48,624 bases of DNA from Amycolatopsis acididurans (GCF_012328925.1 NZ_JAAXLS010000050.1:1-48624), one strand, 5' to 3'; shown: positions 8,575 through 15,967, counted from the first letter of the stretch. Notes: generated from the letters alone by a model not told the origin. Translations and numbers: made by a program.

Positions 8575-8774
8575 GCGACCTGGTAGCCCGCCTCGTCGAC
8601 GGCGGCGCGCACCGCTTCGTCGCTCAGTGCGGCGGCACTGACGACGGTGACCGCGCCGGTCGGCAGGTCCACCGCGACGGACTCGACGCCGTCGACGTTG
8701 CCGATCTCCTCGGTGACCGCCTTGACGCAGTGTTCGCAGGTCATACCGGTGACGGTGTAGACAGTCTCAGTCAT
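8571..8774 (-). CDS. copZ: Copper chaperone / heavy-metal-associated domain protein
   Basis: A 67-aa stand-alone HMA domain of the ferredoxin-like fold, with the metal site GMTCEHC near the N-terminus. It probably carries Cu(I) to CopA. Its stop overlaps the copA start by 4 bases, and its ATG lies inside the last codons of the upstream nickel transporter gene (8-base overlap). All three can therefore be read from one message. A degenerate CsoR-like site lies 11 bases upstream of the ATG. Confidence 0.92.
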   Translation of the reverse strand: MTETVYTVTGMTCEHCVKAVTEEIGNVDGVESVAVDLPTGAVTVVSAAALSDEAVRAAVDEAGYQVA

Positions 8775-9870
8775 GTCCGCGACTATACCCCCTACCCGTA
8801 CAGGGAAAATATTCCGTCCGCGGGCTGGGCAGCCACCGATCCTCGAATCGTCCCATTCGCCACACGACGGTCGCGATCACCCAGGTCACCACGAACAGAC
8901 CCACGAGCACGAAGCCGACGTAGTTCAGATCGATCCCGGCGATCGCGGCGAGCGGGCCCGAAGTGATGCCAAGACGGTCGGTGAGCACGGTGATCAGCTC
9001 GATACCGCCGATCACCAGCGCCACGACCACGGTCAGCCCGGTGATGGCGATGTTGTAGTAGATCTTGCGGACGGGTCGGGCGGCCGCCCAGCCGTAGGCG
9101 TAGTTCATGACGGCGCCATCGGCCGCGTCGAACATGGTCATTCCGGCCGCGAACAGCACCGGCAGGACCAGGATGGCGTACCAGGGCAGGGCGAACGCCG
9201 CGGCGCCGCCGGCGAGTACGAGCAGGCCGACCTCGGTCGCGGTGTCGAAGCCGAGGCCGAACAGTACGCCGACGGGGTATATGTGCCACGGTTTGCGGAC
9301 GGCAGCGGTGGCTTTGCCGAGGATGCGGTTGAGCAGGCCGCGTTTGTTCAGCTGCTCGTCGAGTTCGGTCTCGTCGAACCGGCCCTCGCGCAGCCCGCGG
9401 AAGACCTTGAGGATGCCGACGAGCACGACCAGGTTGAACAGCGCGATCAGGCAGAGGAACAGACCGGAGACGAGGACGCCGACCACGCCGGTGACCGCGT
9501 GCAGCGTCGATTCGTCGTTGCCGAGCTGGCCCAGCAGCGTGCGCACGCCGAAGGCCAGCAGGACGCACAGCGCGAAGACGACCGTGGAATGCCCGAGGGA
9601 GAACCAGAAACCGACGGTGAGCGGGCGTTTTCCTTCCGCGATGAGCTTGCGCGTGGTGTTGTCGATCGCGGCGATGTGGTCGGCGTCGAAGGCGTGGCGC
9701 ATGCCGAGCGTGAAGGCCGTGACGCCGAGACCGATGCCGAACACGCCGGAACTGCCGAGCGAGTAGTGCTCCGGGACGACGAGCAGGGTCAGCACACCCC
9801 AGCCGAGGACGTTGAGGACCACGACGAAGGCGGCCATGGCGGCGAGCTGGTACCAGTCGTGCTTCTGCAT
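8767..9870 (-). CDS. NiCoT-family nickel/cobalt transporter
   Basis: A 367-aa integral membrane permease for Ni(II)/Co(II) uptake. The signature RHAFDADHIAAIDN in the second membrane helix carries the HX4DH metal motif. The other family motif GFWFSLGHSTVV follows, then GFDTATEVGLL. ATG 9868-9870 begins MQKHDWYQL just ahead of the first membrane helix; the longer open frame to 10371 covers the csoR gene and is a shadow. The C-terminus extends past the last helix with a polar tail that overlaps copZ. It is divergent from the csoR gene, with a palindrome between them. It could be nickel- or cobalt-selective. Confidence 0.9.
   Translation of the reverse strand: MQKHDWYQLAAMAAFVVVLNVLGWGVLTLLVVPEHYSLGSSGVFGIGLGVTAFTLGMRHAFDADHIAAIDNTTRKLIAEGKRPLTVGFWFSLGHSTVVFALCVLLAFGVRTLLGQLGNDESTLHAVTGVVGVLVSGLFLCLIALFNLVVLVGILKVFRGLREGRFDETELDEQLNKRGLLNRILGKATAAVRKPWHIYPVGVLFGLGFDTATEVGLLVLAGGAAAFALPWYAILVLPVLFAAGMTMFDAADGAVMNYAYGWAAARPVRKIYYNIAITGLTVVVALVIGGIELITVLTDRLGITSGPLAAIAGIDLNYVGFVLVGLFVVTWVIATVVWRMGRFEDRWLPSPRTEYFPCTGRGYSRGHD
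8785..8801 (-). promoter_or_regulatory. Degenerate CsoR-like site upstream of copZ
   Basis: ATACCC-CCTAC-CCGTAC matches the full left half-site and 3 of 6 positions of the right half of the palindromes at 4580-4596 and 9925-9941. It lies within the 3' end of the nickel transporter gene, just upstream of copZ. It may give copZ-copA its own regulated promoter, but the right half is poor. Confidence 0.35.
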
Positions 9871-9924
9871 ATCTGACAGAGTAATCAGATGAGCAGGCGA
9901 ACGAGGTTTCGGTTGTGTCTCGGC

Positions 9925-9941
9925 ATACCGGGACCGGGTAT
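9925..9941 (+). promoter_or_regulatory. CsoR-type operator between the NiCoT and csoR genes
   Basis: ATACCG-N5-GGGTAT (17 bp) differs from the site at 4580-4596 by a single base in the half-sites. It lies in the 105-bp divergent intergenic region, 34 bases upstream of the csoR ATG, so it can serve autoregulation and control of the transporter. A second small inverted repeat, ATCTG/CAGAT (9871-9875 and 9886-9890), lies next to the transporter start. Confidence 0.6.
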
Positions 9942-9975
9942 GATGGCGTGAACTCGAGTACGAAGGTGGGCAGCG

Positions 9976-10257
9976 ATGGCGAGCTACAGCGGAGACAAGG
10001 ACGCCTACCTCAAGCGCTTGCGCCGGATCGAAGGACAGATCCGGGGCCTGCAGCGGATGGTGGAGGACGACAAGTACTGCATCGACATCCTGACCCAGGT
10101 GTCGGCGGCCACGAAGGCGCTGCAGTCGTTCTCGCTCGAACTGCTCGACGAGCATCTCTCGACGTGCGTGGTCGACGCGGCGAAGACGGGTGGCCGCGAG
10201 GCCGAGGTCAAGGTGCGCGAGGCTTCCGACGCGATCGCACGGCTGGTCAAGTCCTAG
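9976..10257 (+). CDS. csoR: CsoR/RcnR-family metal-sensing repressor
   Basis: A 93-aa all-helical DUF156 repressor. Cys35 (DKYCIDILTQ), His60 and Cys64 (DEHLSTCV) form the C-H-C trigonal Cu(I) site of CsoR proteins, favouring copper over nickel sensing. The basic helix RLRRIEGQIRGLQRM near the N-terminus contributes to DNA binding. ATG 9976 follows AAGGTGGG. Its neighbourhood (NiCoT, copZ, copA, DUF318 permease) and the two matching palindromes suggest it represses all of these. The family lacks a classic helix-turn-helix, as here. Confidence 0.9.
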   Translation: MASYSGDKDAYLKRLRRIEGQIRGLQRMVEDDKYCIDILTQVSAATKALQSFSLELLDEHLSTCVVDAAKTGGREAEVKVREASDAIARLVKS

Positions 10258-10312
10258 CGCGGAGCACCGTCCTCCGGCGTTTACTCCTTCCCGCAAAGGG
10301 CATCCGGAGGGC

Positions 10313-10921
10313 ATGAGCGCGACACTGCTTCCGAACGTGGCGCGCGGACACCTGAGTGCCTTGGACGACACACTGACCGCGCTGCGCCAGCAGACCGGCC
10401 GGCTGACCCGCTGGGGGCAGCTGATCGCCGACCGGCTGCGCGAGGGCGGTCGCGTGCTCGCGGCGGGGAACGGCGGATCCGCGTCCGAGGCACAGCAACT
10501 CGCCGCCGAACTGCTGGGGCGCTATCCGAACGGGCGGCCGCCGTACTCCGCGATCGCCTTGCACGCCGACACTTCCAGCCTCACCGCGCTCGGCGACGAG
10601 TACTACCACGACTTCGCCGAGATCTTTGCGCGGCAGGTGACCGCGCACGCCCGGCCCCGCGACATCGTGGTTCTGCTGTCCGCGAACGGGCGCAGCCGTA
10701 ACCTCGTGCTCGCGGCGGAGGCCGGGATCAGGTCCGGCGCCAACGTATGGGCCTTGACCGGCCCCGGGCCGAATCCGCTCGCGAACGCCGTCGAGGACGC
10801 GATCTGCCTGCCCGGCACCGCGGCCACGGTGCAGGAGGCTCATCTCGTCGCGGTGCACATCCTGTGTGCCACAGCGGAAAGCGCACTGTCCACACAGGAC
10901 TCGAAGCATCGGGCGTCCTGA
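10313..10921 (+). CDS. SIS-domain phosphoheptose-isomerase-like protein
   Basis: A 202-aa single SIS domain similar to GmhA, which isomerises sedoheptulose 7-phosphate to heptose phosphate. The phosphate-binding loop AAGNGGSASEAQQLAAELLGR (about residues 50-70), SALGDEYYHDF-like substrate loop and LLSANGRSRN are visible. ATG 10313 follows GGAGG. The open frame upstream to 10190 overlaps csoR and is not used. No heptose-pathway partner (kinase, epimerase) is adjacent, so the in vivo sugar phosphate is uncertain. Confidence 0.82.
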   Translation: MSATLLPNVARGHLSALDDTLTALRQQTGRLTRWGQLIADRLREGGRVLAAGNGGSASEAQQLAAELLGRYPNGRPPYSAIALHADTSSLTALGDEYYHDFAEIFARQVTAHARPRDIVVLLSANGRSRNLVLAAEAGIRSGANVWALTGPGPNPLANAVEDAICLPGTAATVQEAHLVAVHILCATAESALSTQDSKHRAS

Positions 10922-11006
10922 CCGGCCCGCCCGCGGCGGCCCCGAACTGTCAGACCCCACTCCTATTCTCGAACCCATGTTGGAGCACCTGCCCCGCGCC
11001 GGCGGA

Positions 11007-11237
11007 TCATCCCGGAGCCGCACCCCTTCGATACACCCGTCTGCTCTCGATCGACCCGTCCCGCCGCTGAATCTGCAGCAGGCTGGGGCGATCCGCCCGC
11101 GCCAGCCGCGCGGCGGCGGCCACGGCCTCGCGTTTGCGTTCATGGTGCGACAGCACCTTTCCCGCACGCCGCACATCCCAGCTGCCACACAACGGCGCCA
11201 CCCAGTACACGGTGCGCGCGACGGCGATGCCTGCCAT
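11007..11237 (-). CDS. Small DUF2188 domain protein
   Basis: A 76-aa basic protein with the DUF2188 pattern YWVAPLCGSWDVRRAG, an alanine-rich helix with EAVAAAARLA, and a closing strand LLQIQRRDGSIESRRVY. The family is small, widespread and of unknown function. It is transcribed away from the XRE gene at 11394 and shares a 156-bp intergenic region with it that holds a 16-bp palindrome. Homologues elsewhere are sometimes larger or prophage-borne. Confidence 0.65.
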   Translation of the reverse strand: MAGIAVARTVYWVAPLCGSWDVRRAGKVLSHHERKREAVAAAARLARADRPSLLQIQRRDGSIESRRVYRRGAAPG

Positions 11238-11294
11238 GTCGATGCTCCCCTCTGCACGATGCCGGCGGCGAACGCTCCCCCGGCCCCACTGGTT

Positions 11295-11310
11295 CAGTAT
11301 CGGAATACTG
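11295..11310 (+). promoter_or_regulatory. 16-bp palindrome between the DUF2188 and XRE genes
   Basis: CAGTAT-CGGA-ATACTG is a perfect 6-bp inverted repeat with a 4-nt spacer in an AT-richer stretch. Its position between divergent genes, one of them an XRE repressor, makes it a plausible operator for that repressor. Confidence 0.5.
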
Positions 11311-11393
11311 TGTCACCATTAGAACATCCGCGTTGCAAGAGTGGAAGGGCTCCGCGACACTGCGACGGCACAATTCGCGGAGGGTGAACAAGA

Positions 11394-11780
11394 ATGGTGG
11401 GACGGCTGGACGCGGGCAGGCTTTACGCGGCCCTGGACGCGCAACGAGAAGCCAGCGGCCTGTCCTGGCGGCAGCTCGCCATCGAAGCGGGTGTGAGCGC
11501 GTCGCTGGTCAGCCGGATGGGCAATGGACACCGGCCCGACCTCGACGGTTTCATAGCGCTCGTGCAGTGGCTCGGCATGCCTGCCGAAACCTTCATGGTG
11601 TGGCCGGAAGGGTTGCGCGACAAGCGTCCCCGGCCGTCGCTGGAGGCGCAGCTGGCGCCGCTGCTGCGAGCCGAGGAGGACCTCGGCGAGGACGACCAGC
11701 AACACGTACTGGACGTGGTCGGCATGACGATGCGCCACCTGAGGGCAAAGAACAACAAGAACAAGAAAACCGGCGACTGA
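11394..11780 (+). CDS. XRE-family helix-turn-helix regulator
   Basis: A 128-aa protein with an N-terminal HTH (about residues 10-65: ALDAQREASGLSWRQLAIEAGVSASLVSRM then DLDGFIALVQWLGM) and a polar, Lys/Asn-rich C-terminus. The following gene encodes an ImmA/IrrE peptidase 33 bases downstream. Such pairs normally work as repressor plus repressor-cleaving protease, as in ICEBs1 ImmR/ImmA and DdrO/IrrE. No integrase or phage genes are near, so this is a chromosomal pair. Confidence 0.83.
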   Translation: MVGRLDAGRLYAALDAQREASGLSWRQLAIEAGVSASLVSRMGNGHRPDLDGFIALVQWLGMPAETFMVWPEGLRDKRPRPSLEAQLAPLLRAEEDLGEDDQQHVLDVVGMTMRHLRAKNNKNKKTGD

Positions 11781-11812
11781 GCGGTCGCACGGCCGGAACT
11801 GGGGGGATTCGG

Positions 11813-12403
11813 ATGACACTGAGGCGAGGTTTCCGCAAGGAGGCCAGAGCGCTCTCGCTGGAGGTCCGCGAGGAGCTGGGCACGGACGTGTTCGCGCCGC
11901 TGGACCCGTACGCATTGGCCGAGCTGTACGGCATCGAGGTGTTCGATCTGCGAAACCCGGTGCTGCCGAAGGAATCCGTGCGCCATCTGACGGAAGTGCG
12001 GCCGGACGTGTTCTCCGCGGCACTGGTCCCGTTGCAGCCCAGCGGGGCGATCATCATCGAGAACCACGTGCACCATCCACGGCGCCGACGCTCCACAATG
12101 GCGCACGAGATGGCGCATGTGCTGCTGGAGCATCCGTTCGGCCTCATGCTCACCGACGAGAACGGCTGCCGTTCGGCGGTGCGCGACATCGAGGAGGAAG
12201 CGGCCGAACTGTCCGGCGAACTGCTGATTCCCACCGACGCGGCCAGGATCGCGGCCTTCAAGGGCTGGTCGGATCAGTCGGTGGCGCGCTATTTCAACGT
12301 CAGCGTCGCGATGGCGCAGTGGCGGATGAACATCACCGCCGCGCGGCGGATCGTGTGCCGTACCGTGCAGAAGTCCCGACGGGAGGCGATCGCCTCGGCC
12401 TGA
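11813..12403 (+). CDS. ImmA/IrrE-family metallopeptidase
   Basis: A 196-aa protein with the zinc-peptidase motif HEMAH (in STMAHEMAHVLLEH, about residue 102) and a downstream acidic segment EEEAAELSGELLIP that supplies the third ligand Glu. This is the arrangement of ImmA/IrrE proteases. The C-terminal part (SVARYFNVSVAMAQWRMN) resembles a helix-turn-helix-like tail. ATG 11813 follows a G-rich leader. It probably cleaves or senses through the XRE protein encoded just upstream; the inducing signal is unknown. Confidence 0.85.
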   Translation: MTLRRGFRKEARALSLEVREELGTDVFAPLDPYALAELYGIEVFDLRNPVLPKESVRHLTEVRPDVFSAALVPLQPSGAIIIENHVHHPRRRRSTMAHEMAHVLLEHPFGLMLTDENGCRSAVRDIEEEAAELSGELLIPTDAARIAAFKGWSDQSVARYFNVSVAMAQWRMNITAARRIVCRTVQKSRREAIASA

Positions 12404-12417
12404 TCCACAGTGGACGA

Positions 12418-12897
12418 TCAGCCGAACAGCTCGGTGCCGGCGCGCAGGCGCAGCCGCTCCACCCTGGTCACCTGGCTGCGCCCGTTCGAGATCAGCTCGT
12501 CCAGCCGCTCCGCGTCCAGCCGGGGATCCACCGCGGCGCGAGCGCGGAGCGTGCGCCAGCAGGCGATCTTGCCTTCCATCGCGGTGCGCATGGCCTCCAG
12601 TTCGACCACGCGGCTCAGCGGGGACCGGGCCACCACGCGGGCGTTCGGCTTGAGCCTGCCCAGTTTTTCCAGTGCCCAGCCCGCGGCCGCCTCCAGCCGC
12701 CGCACCGGTTCACCCACCGTGGCCATGAACGCCAGCAGCGTTTCGCGGTCCTGCTCGATCTCTTCGGCGAGCCGTTCGAGTTTGCCGTTGCCTGCCCACT
12801 CGCCTTCTGCTCTGGCCAGCCGTTTCGCCAGCTCCGCGGCCGCGGTGGCACCCGCGAGGTGATCGTTGAGATAGATCCCCAGCAGCGTACGGCTCAT
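12418..12897 (-). CDS. Conserved actinobacterial hypothetical helical protein
   Basis: A 159-aa, mostly helical protein rich in Arg, Glu, Ala and Leu, starting MSRTLLGIYLNDHLAGATAA. Proteins with this start (LLGIYLNDHLAG) and with RSPLSRVVELEAM in the middle occur widely in actinobacteria without assigned function. There is no signal peptide or membrane segment. It converges on the ImmA/IrrE gene with a 14-bp gap. The upstream 129 bp contain a possible TTGATT/TATCCT promoter-like pair reading into it. Confidence 0.75.
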   Translation of the reverse strand: MSRTLLGIYLNDHLAGATAAAELAKRLARAEGEWAGNGKLERLAEEIEQDRETLLAFMATVGEPVRRLEAAAGWALEKLGRLKPNARVVARSPLSRVVELEAMRTAMEGKIACWRTLRARAAVDPRLDAERLDELISNGRSQVTRVERLRLRAGTELFG

Positions 12898-13026
12898 GAT
12901 GCGAGGATACCCGTTTAATCAAGTTCTCAATCGCCTCGGCGATCATGAGGTTTCGGCACGGCCATCACGTCCTACTCTCCAAAAAGGATTTTGTGGTGCT
13001 GGCGGAGCTGTTGCTACGGTGAACCG

Positions 13027-13458
13027 ATGGGGGTCAAGCAGATCCAAATCACCTTCGACTGCGCGGAACCTGAGCGCGTCGCTCGCTTCTGGTGCGAGGT
13101 GCTGGGGTACGTCGTACCACCGCCACCGGCCGGGTTCGCCAGTTGGGACGATGTCGATCGCTCGCTGCCGCCCGAGCGCCGGGGTTCGGCGTTCGCCTGC
13201 GTCGACCCCTCAGGTGTGGGCCCACGGCTGTTCTTCCAGCGCGTTCCCGAAGGCAAGGTCGTGAAGAACCGGGTCCACCTCGACGTGCGGGTCGCCACCG
13301 GGCTCGTGGGTGAGGAGCGCGTCGCCGCGCTCGAGGCCGAGTGCGCACGACTGCTCACCCTCGGCGCGGTACGCGTGCGACTGCTGCGCGCCGATGACTA
13401 CAACGAGTCGTGCCTGACGATGCAGGACATCGAGGGCAACGAGTTCTGCCTGGACTGA
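13027..13458 (+). CDS. VOC-family (glyoxalase-like) protein
   Basis: A 143-aa single VOC domain of the Glyoxalase_6 type. It begins KQIQITFDCAEPERVARFWCEVLGY, contains PRLFFQRVPEGKVVKNRVHLDV, and ends MQDIEGNEFCLD. The vicinal-oxygen-chelate fold binds a divalent metal with His/Glu residues. Many members of this subgroup are uncharacterised and may be resistance or lyase enzymes. ATG 13027 was chosen because the homologous region starts there; the open frame extends upstream to 12991. Confidence 0.85.
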   Translation: MGVKQIQITFDCAEPERVARFWCEVLGYVVPPPPAGFASWDDVDRSLPPERRGSAFACVDPSGVGPRLFFQRVPEGKVVKNRVHLDVRVATGLVGEERVAALEAECARLLTLGAVRVRLLRADDYNESCLTMQDIEGNEFCLD

Positions 13459-13591
13459 TTCGACACCGGGGCACGCCGAGGTTGCCTCACCGCGAGCGAT
13501 CCCACATCGACACATCCCCCTCTCGACATGAACGTCTTTCCAAGTGAGAGCTCACACGGTGAGTTGATCACGAAACGAGAGGGGAACAGCC

Positions 13592-14146
13592 ATGGTCGCC
13601 CGTAAGACGATTCACCGCACCGTCGCCGCCATCGCCGTCGCCGGTGTCGCCGCAGGAGCCACCGCATTCGCCGCGGGCACCGCCTCCGCCGACGACTACG
13701 GGCCCAGCGTGTTCGCGTGCACGTCCCACCAGGTCACGACCCAGCTGGTGTACGGGGGCGCCGGCATGGGCAACCGCAACGCGGCACTGCAGATCACCGC
13801 GAACCCGGGCGAGCGCTGCTACCTGCCCGGCAAGCTGGAGGTCGACCTCGTCGGCGCGCACGATGTGCTGATCAACGACGAGGCGCCCGCCGACGCGCCC
13901 AGCGTGGCGCTCACCAACGGTTCCTCCGCCTACGTGCCGCTGCACTGGACCGGCATCGCGCCCGCCGCCGGGCAGCAGACCCCCAACGCGATCACGGTCG
14001 ACGCGCCGGGCGAGTACAACCCGCACGGTGACTACATCGACCCGACGATGGACCTGCCCTGGGACCTCGGCGCCGTGGACGCCACCCCGGCCAGTCACAC
14101 CATCGACGTCGGCGCCGTGACTCCGGGTCTCGCCCCCACCGCGTGA
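13592..14146 (+). CDS. Secreted DUF4232 protein
   Basis: A 184-aa exported protein. It has a Sec signal peptide (charged MVARKTIHR, hydrophobic stretch, AxA-type cleavage after ASA near residue 32). A DUF4232-like beta-sandwich follows, starting CTSHQVTTQLVYGGAGMGNRNAA-type sequence, with Cys in RCYLPG as likely disulfide partner. It ends in GLAPTA with no anchor, so it is probably released. ATG 13592 follows GAGAGGGGAAC. Its role is unknown; the family is common in secreted actinobacterial proteins and lipoproteins. Confidence 0.8.
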   Translation: MVARKTIHRTVAAIAVAGVAAGATAFAAGTASADDYGPSVFACTSHQVTTQLVYGGAGMGNRNAALQITANPGERCYLPGKLEVDLVGAHDVLINDEAPADAPSVALTNGSSAYVPLHWTGIAPAAGQQTPNAITVDAPGEYNPHGDYIDPTMDLPWDLGAVDATPASHTIDVGAVTPGLAPTA

Positions 14147-14161
14147 TCCCGGCCGGCCGCG

Positions 14162-14899
14162 TCAGGTCCGGAACAGCTCCTCCGCGGCGGTGATCGCCTG
14201 GCCGAGGCTCTCGGGCGCGAGTCCGGCGATGATCGGGTCGATGCCGCGCAGGCCTGCCCGTTTCAAGAGCCGCTTCTCGTTGGTGACCCACTCGCCACGA
14301 GCAGCCAGGACGGCGTGCGCGGTTTCGGCGGCGGCGATGGCCAGCGCGCCCGCGACCTCGGTGACTTGTCCTTTCCCGGCGAAGGCGGTACGGGCGTAGC
14401 CCAGCGTGAGTGATGCCCGGCCGCGCCACATCTCCGGTGCGGTTTCTTTCAGCTTCTCCGGATAGTCCGGCCGCGGCAGGCTGCCGCGAAGAACCTGGTT
14501 GAGGGCCAGTTCGGCGACCACGAGATAACTGGGAATGCCCGCGAGGTGGAACATCAACGGCTCCCAGTGAAAGCGCCCCTGCCGCGCCTCGGCGAGTTCG
14601 TGCTCGACGGTGTCGAGGTCGCGATAGTGCACGTCGGCGTGGCGCCCATCGATCGTGAGCCAGGCGCCGCCGTTGAACACGCCGCCACCCCACTCGCCGA
14701 GTTCGCAGACCCGCCCTTCCCGGCCGATCGCACGCAGATCGGCCGGCTGGAAGTCCCTCCGGTAATAGACGGCGAAGTCCCAGTCGCTGTCCGGAGTGTG
14801 CGTCCCCTGCGCCCGTGAGCCGCCAAGCGTGACGCTCCGCACGCCAGGCAAGGCGGCCAGTTCGTCGGCGACGTGACCGAGGAACGTCTCGTCGTTCAT
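14162..14899 (-). CDS. Nucleotidyltransferase-domain protein
   Basis: A 245-aa protein of the polymerase-beta nucleotidyltransferase superfamily. The motif GGSRAQGTHTPDSDWDFAVYY (about residues 24-44) supplies the GS and DxD metal-binding residues, and DGRHADVHYRD gives the third acidic residue. The C-terminal half is helical, as in kanamycin-nucleotidyltransferase-like proteins. It could modify a small molecule (aminoglycoside-type) or act as a MNT-like protein; no HEPN partner is adjacent. The ATG at 14897-14899 marks the start of the homologous domain; the longer open frame reaches into other genes. Confidence 0.82.
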   Translation of the reverse strand: MNDETFLGHVADELAALPGVRSVTLGGSRAQGTHTPDSDWDFAVYYRRDFQPADLRAIGREGRVCELGEWGGGVFNGGAWLTIDGRHADVHYRDLDTVEHELAEARQGRFHWEPLMFHLAGIPSYLVVAELALNQVLRGSLPRPDYPEKLKETAPEMWRGRASLTLGYARTAFAGKGQVTEVAGALAIAAAETAHAVLAARGEWVTNEKRLLKRAGLRGIDPIIAGLAPESLGQAITAAEELFRT

Positions 14900-14955
14900 G
14901 ACTTCGTGGATACCACTGCGGGCAAAACGATTTTCGCCATTGCGCGCGAGCCGGA

Positions 14956-15084
14956 TCAGCGCCCGAGCTTGCGCCACAACAGCACCGCGCCGAGCACGAA
15001 CGCGAGCACCGCGGCGAGCACGATCGCGCCCTTGATCAGCAGATCGGTCAGCACGTGGCGGGCAAGCTCGCTGCCGTCGGTCAC
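14956..15084 (-). CDS. Tiny single-pass membrane protein, second of a pair
   Basis: A 42-aa protein (GTG at 15082-15084) that consists of a short polar start, one membrane helix (GAIVLAAVLAFVLGAVLLW) and a basic tail RKLGR. The GTG overlaps the TGA of the preceding small gene (GTGA at 15081-15084), typical of translational coupling. An alternative GTG at 15093 would add three residues. It is too short for family assignment. It is probably controlled by the divergent TetR protein. Confidence 0.6.
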   Translation of the reverse strand: MTDGSELARHVLTDLLIKGAIVLAAVLAFVLGAVLLWRKLGR

Positions 15085-15266
15085 CGTCGCCACCTGCGGG
15101 TTTCGGCCGCCTGCCTGGCCGCGAACTCGACCAGTCTGCGTGCCTGCTCGCCGCGGCCGTGCCTGCGCAGCACCAGCACGACCCCGAGCACGCCAAGGCC
15201 GAGCACGACCAGCGCGGCGGCGATGATGCCGAAGCGGACAAGCAGCACCGTGAGCACCGTTTCCAT
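15081..15266 (-). CDS. Small single-pass membrane protein, first of a pair
   Basis: A 61-aa protein with an N-terminal membrane helix (VLLVRFGIIAAALVVLGLGVLGVVLVL) followed by a strongly basic, Arg-rich cytoplasmic tail. The ATG at 15264-15266 has a good GGAGG ribosome site. It is divergent from a TetR regulator gene across a 65-bp region with two operator-like repeats, and is followed by the coupled tiny membrane gene. No known family was recognised. Confidence 0.65.
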   Translation of the reverse strand: METVLTVLLVRFGIIAAALVVLGLGVLGVVLVLRRHGRGEQARRLVEFAARQAAETRRWRR

Positions 15267-15280
15267 CAGAACCTCCGTTA

Positions 15281-15296
15281 TATCTCGACTGTGATA
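15281..15296. promoter_or_regulatory. TetR operator, imperfect copy
   Basis: TATCTCGACTGTGATA shares its right half-site (TGTGATA) and outer TATC with the perfect palindrome at 15306-15321. The centres of the two are 25 bp apart. It overlaps the 5' leader of the small membrane-protein pair. Confidence 0.6.
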
Positions 15297-15305
15297 AATC
15301 CACGG

Positions 15306-15321
15306 TATCACAGCTGTGATA
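15306..15321. promoter_or_regulatory. TetR operator, perfect copy
   Basis: TATCACAGCTGTGATA is a perfect 16-bp palindrome 10 bases before the TetR ATG. Its location suggests autoregulation plus repression of the divergent small membrane genes. Confidence 0.75.
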
Positions 15322-15331
15322 AAAAGGAAGC

Positions 15332-15922
15332 ATGCCGAAGATCGTGGATCCGGAGAGCAGGCGCGCGGAGGTGGCCGACGCACTGTTCCGGCTCGCCGAG
15401 CGGGAAGGGCTGCACCGGGTTTCGCTGCGCACCGTGGCCGCCGAGGCGGGGTTGAACGTCGGATCGGTGCGGCACTACTTCGACAGTCAGGCGGAGCTGA
15501 TGCGCTTCGCGATGCGTTCGATGATCGACCGGGTGTCGGCCCGGCTGGAACGGCGCGTCGAGGCACTCGGCGACCCCGCCCGGCTCCCCCGCGGCACGCG
15601 CCGGAGGCACGCGGCGGAGTTGCTCTGCGAACTCCTGCCCCTGGACCGGGACCGGCGCGCCGAAGCCACGGTGTTCCTGGAGTTCGTCACCGCCGCCCGC
15701 ACCGATCCGGCGCTCGCCGATCTCGCCCGCGAGGCGGCCGAGGGCACCCGCGCGCTCGTCCGGCGCGTGCTGGAACCGTCCGAAGTGGACGATCTGGAGC
15801 TGGAGGTGCGCCGGCTCACGGCCCTGCTGGACGGGCTGAGCTTCGACGGGGTCCTGCACCCGGACTCGCTGACTCCGCGACAGGCCGAGGCCGTCGTACT
15901 GGCGCATCTGGAGGGCCTCTGA
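15332..15922 (+). CDS. TetR-family transcriptional regulator
   Basis: A 196-aa protein with an N-terminal TetR helix-turn-helix (residues 8-55, ADALFRLAEREGLHRVSLRTVAAEAGLNVGSVRHYF) and a helical ligand domain with the BetI-like segment LCELLPLDRDRRAEATVFLEFVTAARTDP. ATG 15332 follows AAAAAGGAAG, which overlaps the end of the perfect operator, so self-repression is expected. The divergent partners are two tiny membrane proteins, an unusual target set. The ligand is unknown. Confidence 0.88.
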   Translation: MPKIVDPESRRAEVADALFRLAEREGLHRVSLRTVAAEAGLNVGSVRHYFDSQAELMRFAMRSMIDRVSARLERRVEALGDPARLPRGTRRRHAAELLCELLPLDRDRRAEATVFLEFVTAARTDPALADLAREAAEGTRALVRRVLEPSEVDDLELEVRRLTALLDGLSFDGVLHPDSLTPRQAEAVVLAHLEGL

Positions 15923-15967
15923 ATGGGTGACCCGATAATTTGAAGGATTCCAGACAAGCGTCCTAAG

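Noticed and set aside
11007..12403. Prophage or integrative element
   Set aside because: XRE and ImmA/IrrE genes suggest one, but there is no integrase, excisionase, structural gene or flanking repeat nearby.
12400..12421. CTGATC/GATCAG inverted repeat as bidirectional terminator
   Set aside because: The stem is only 6 bp with a 10-nt loop and no T run. It also overlaps the recurring TCCACWGTGGA motif, which is reported separately.
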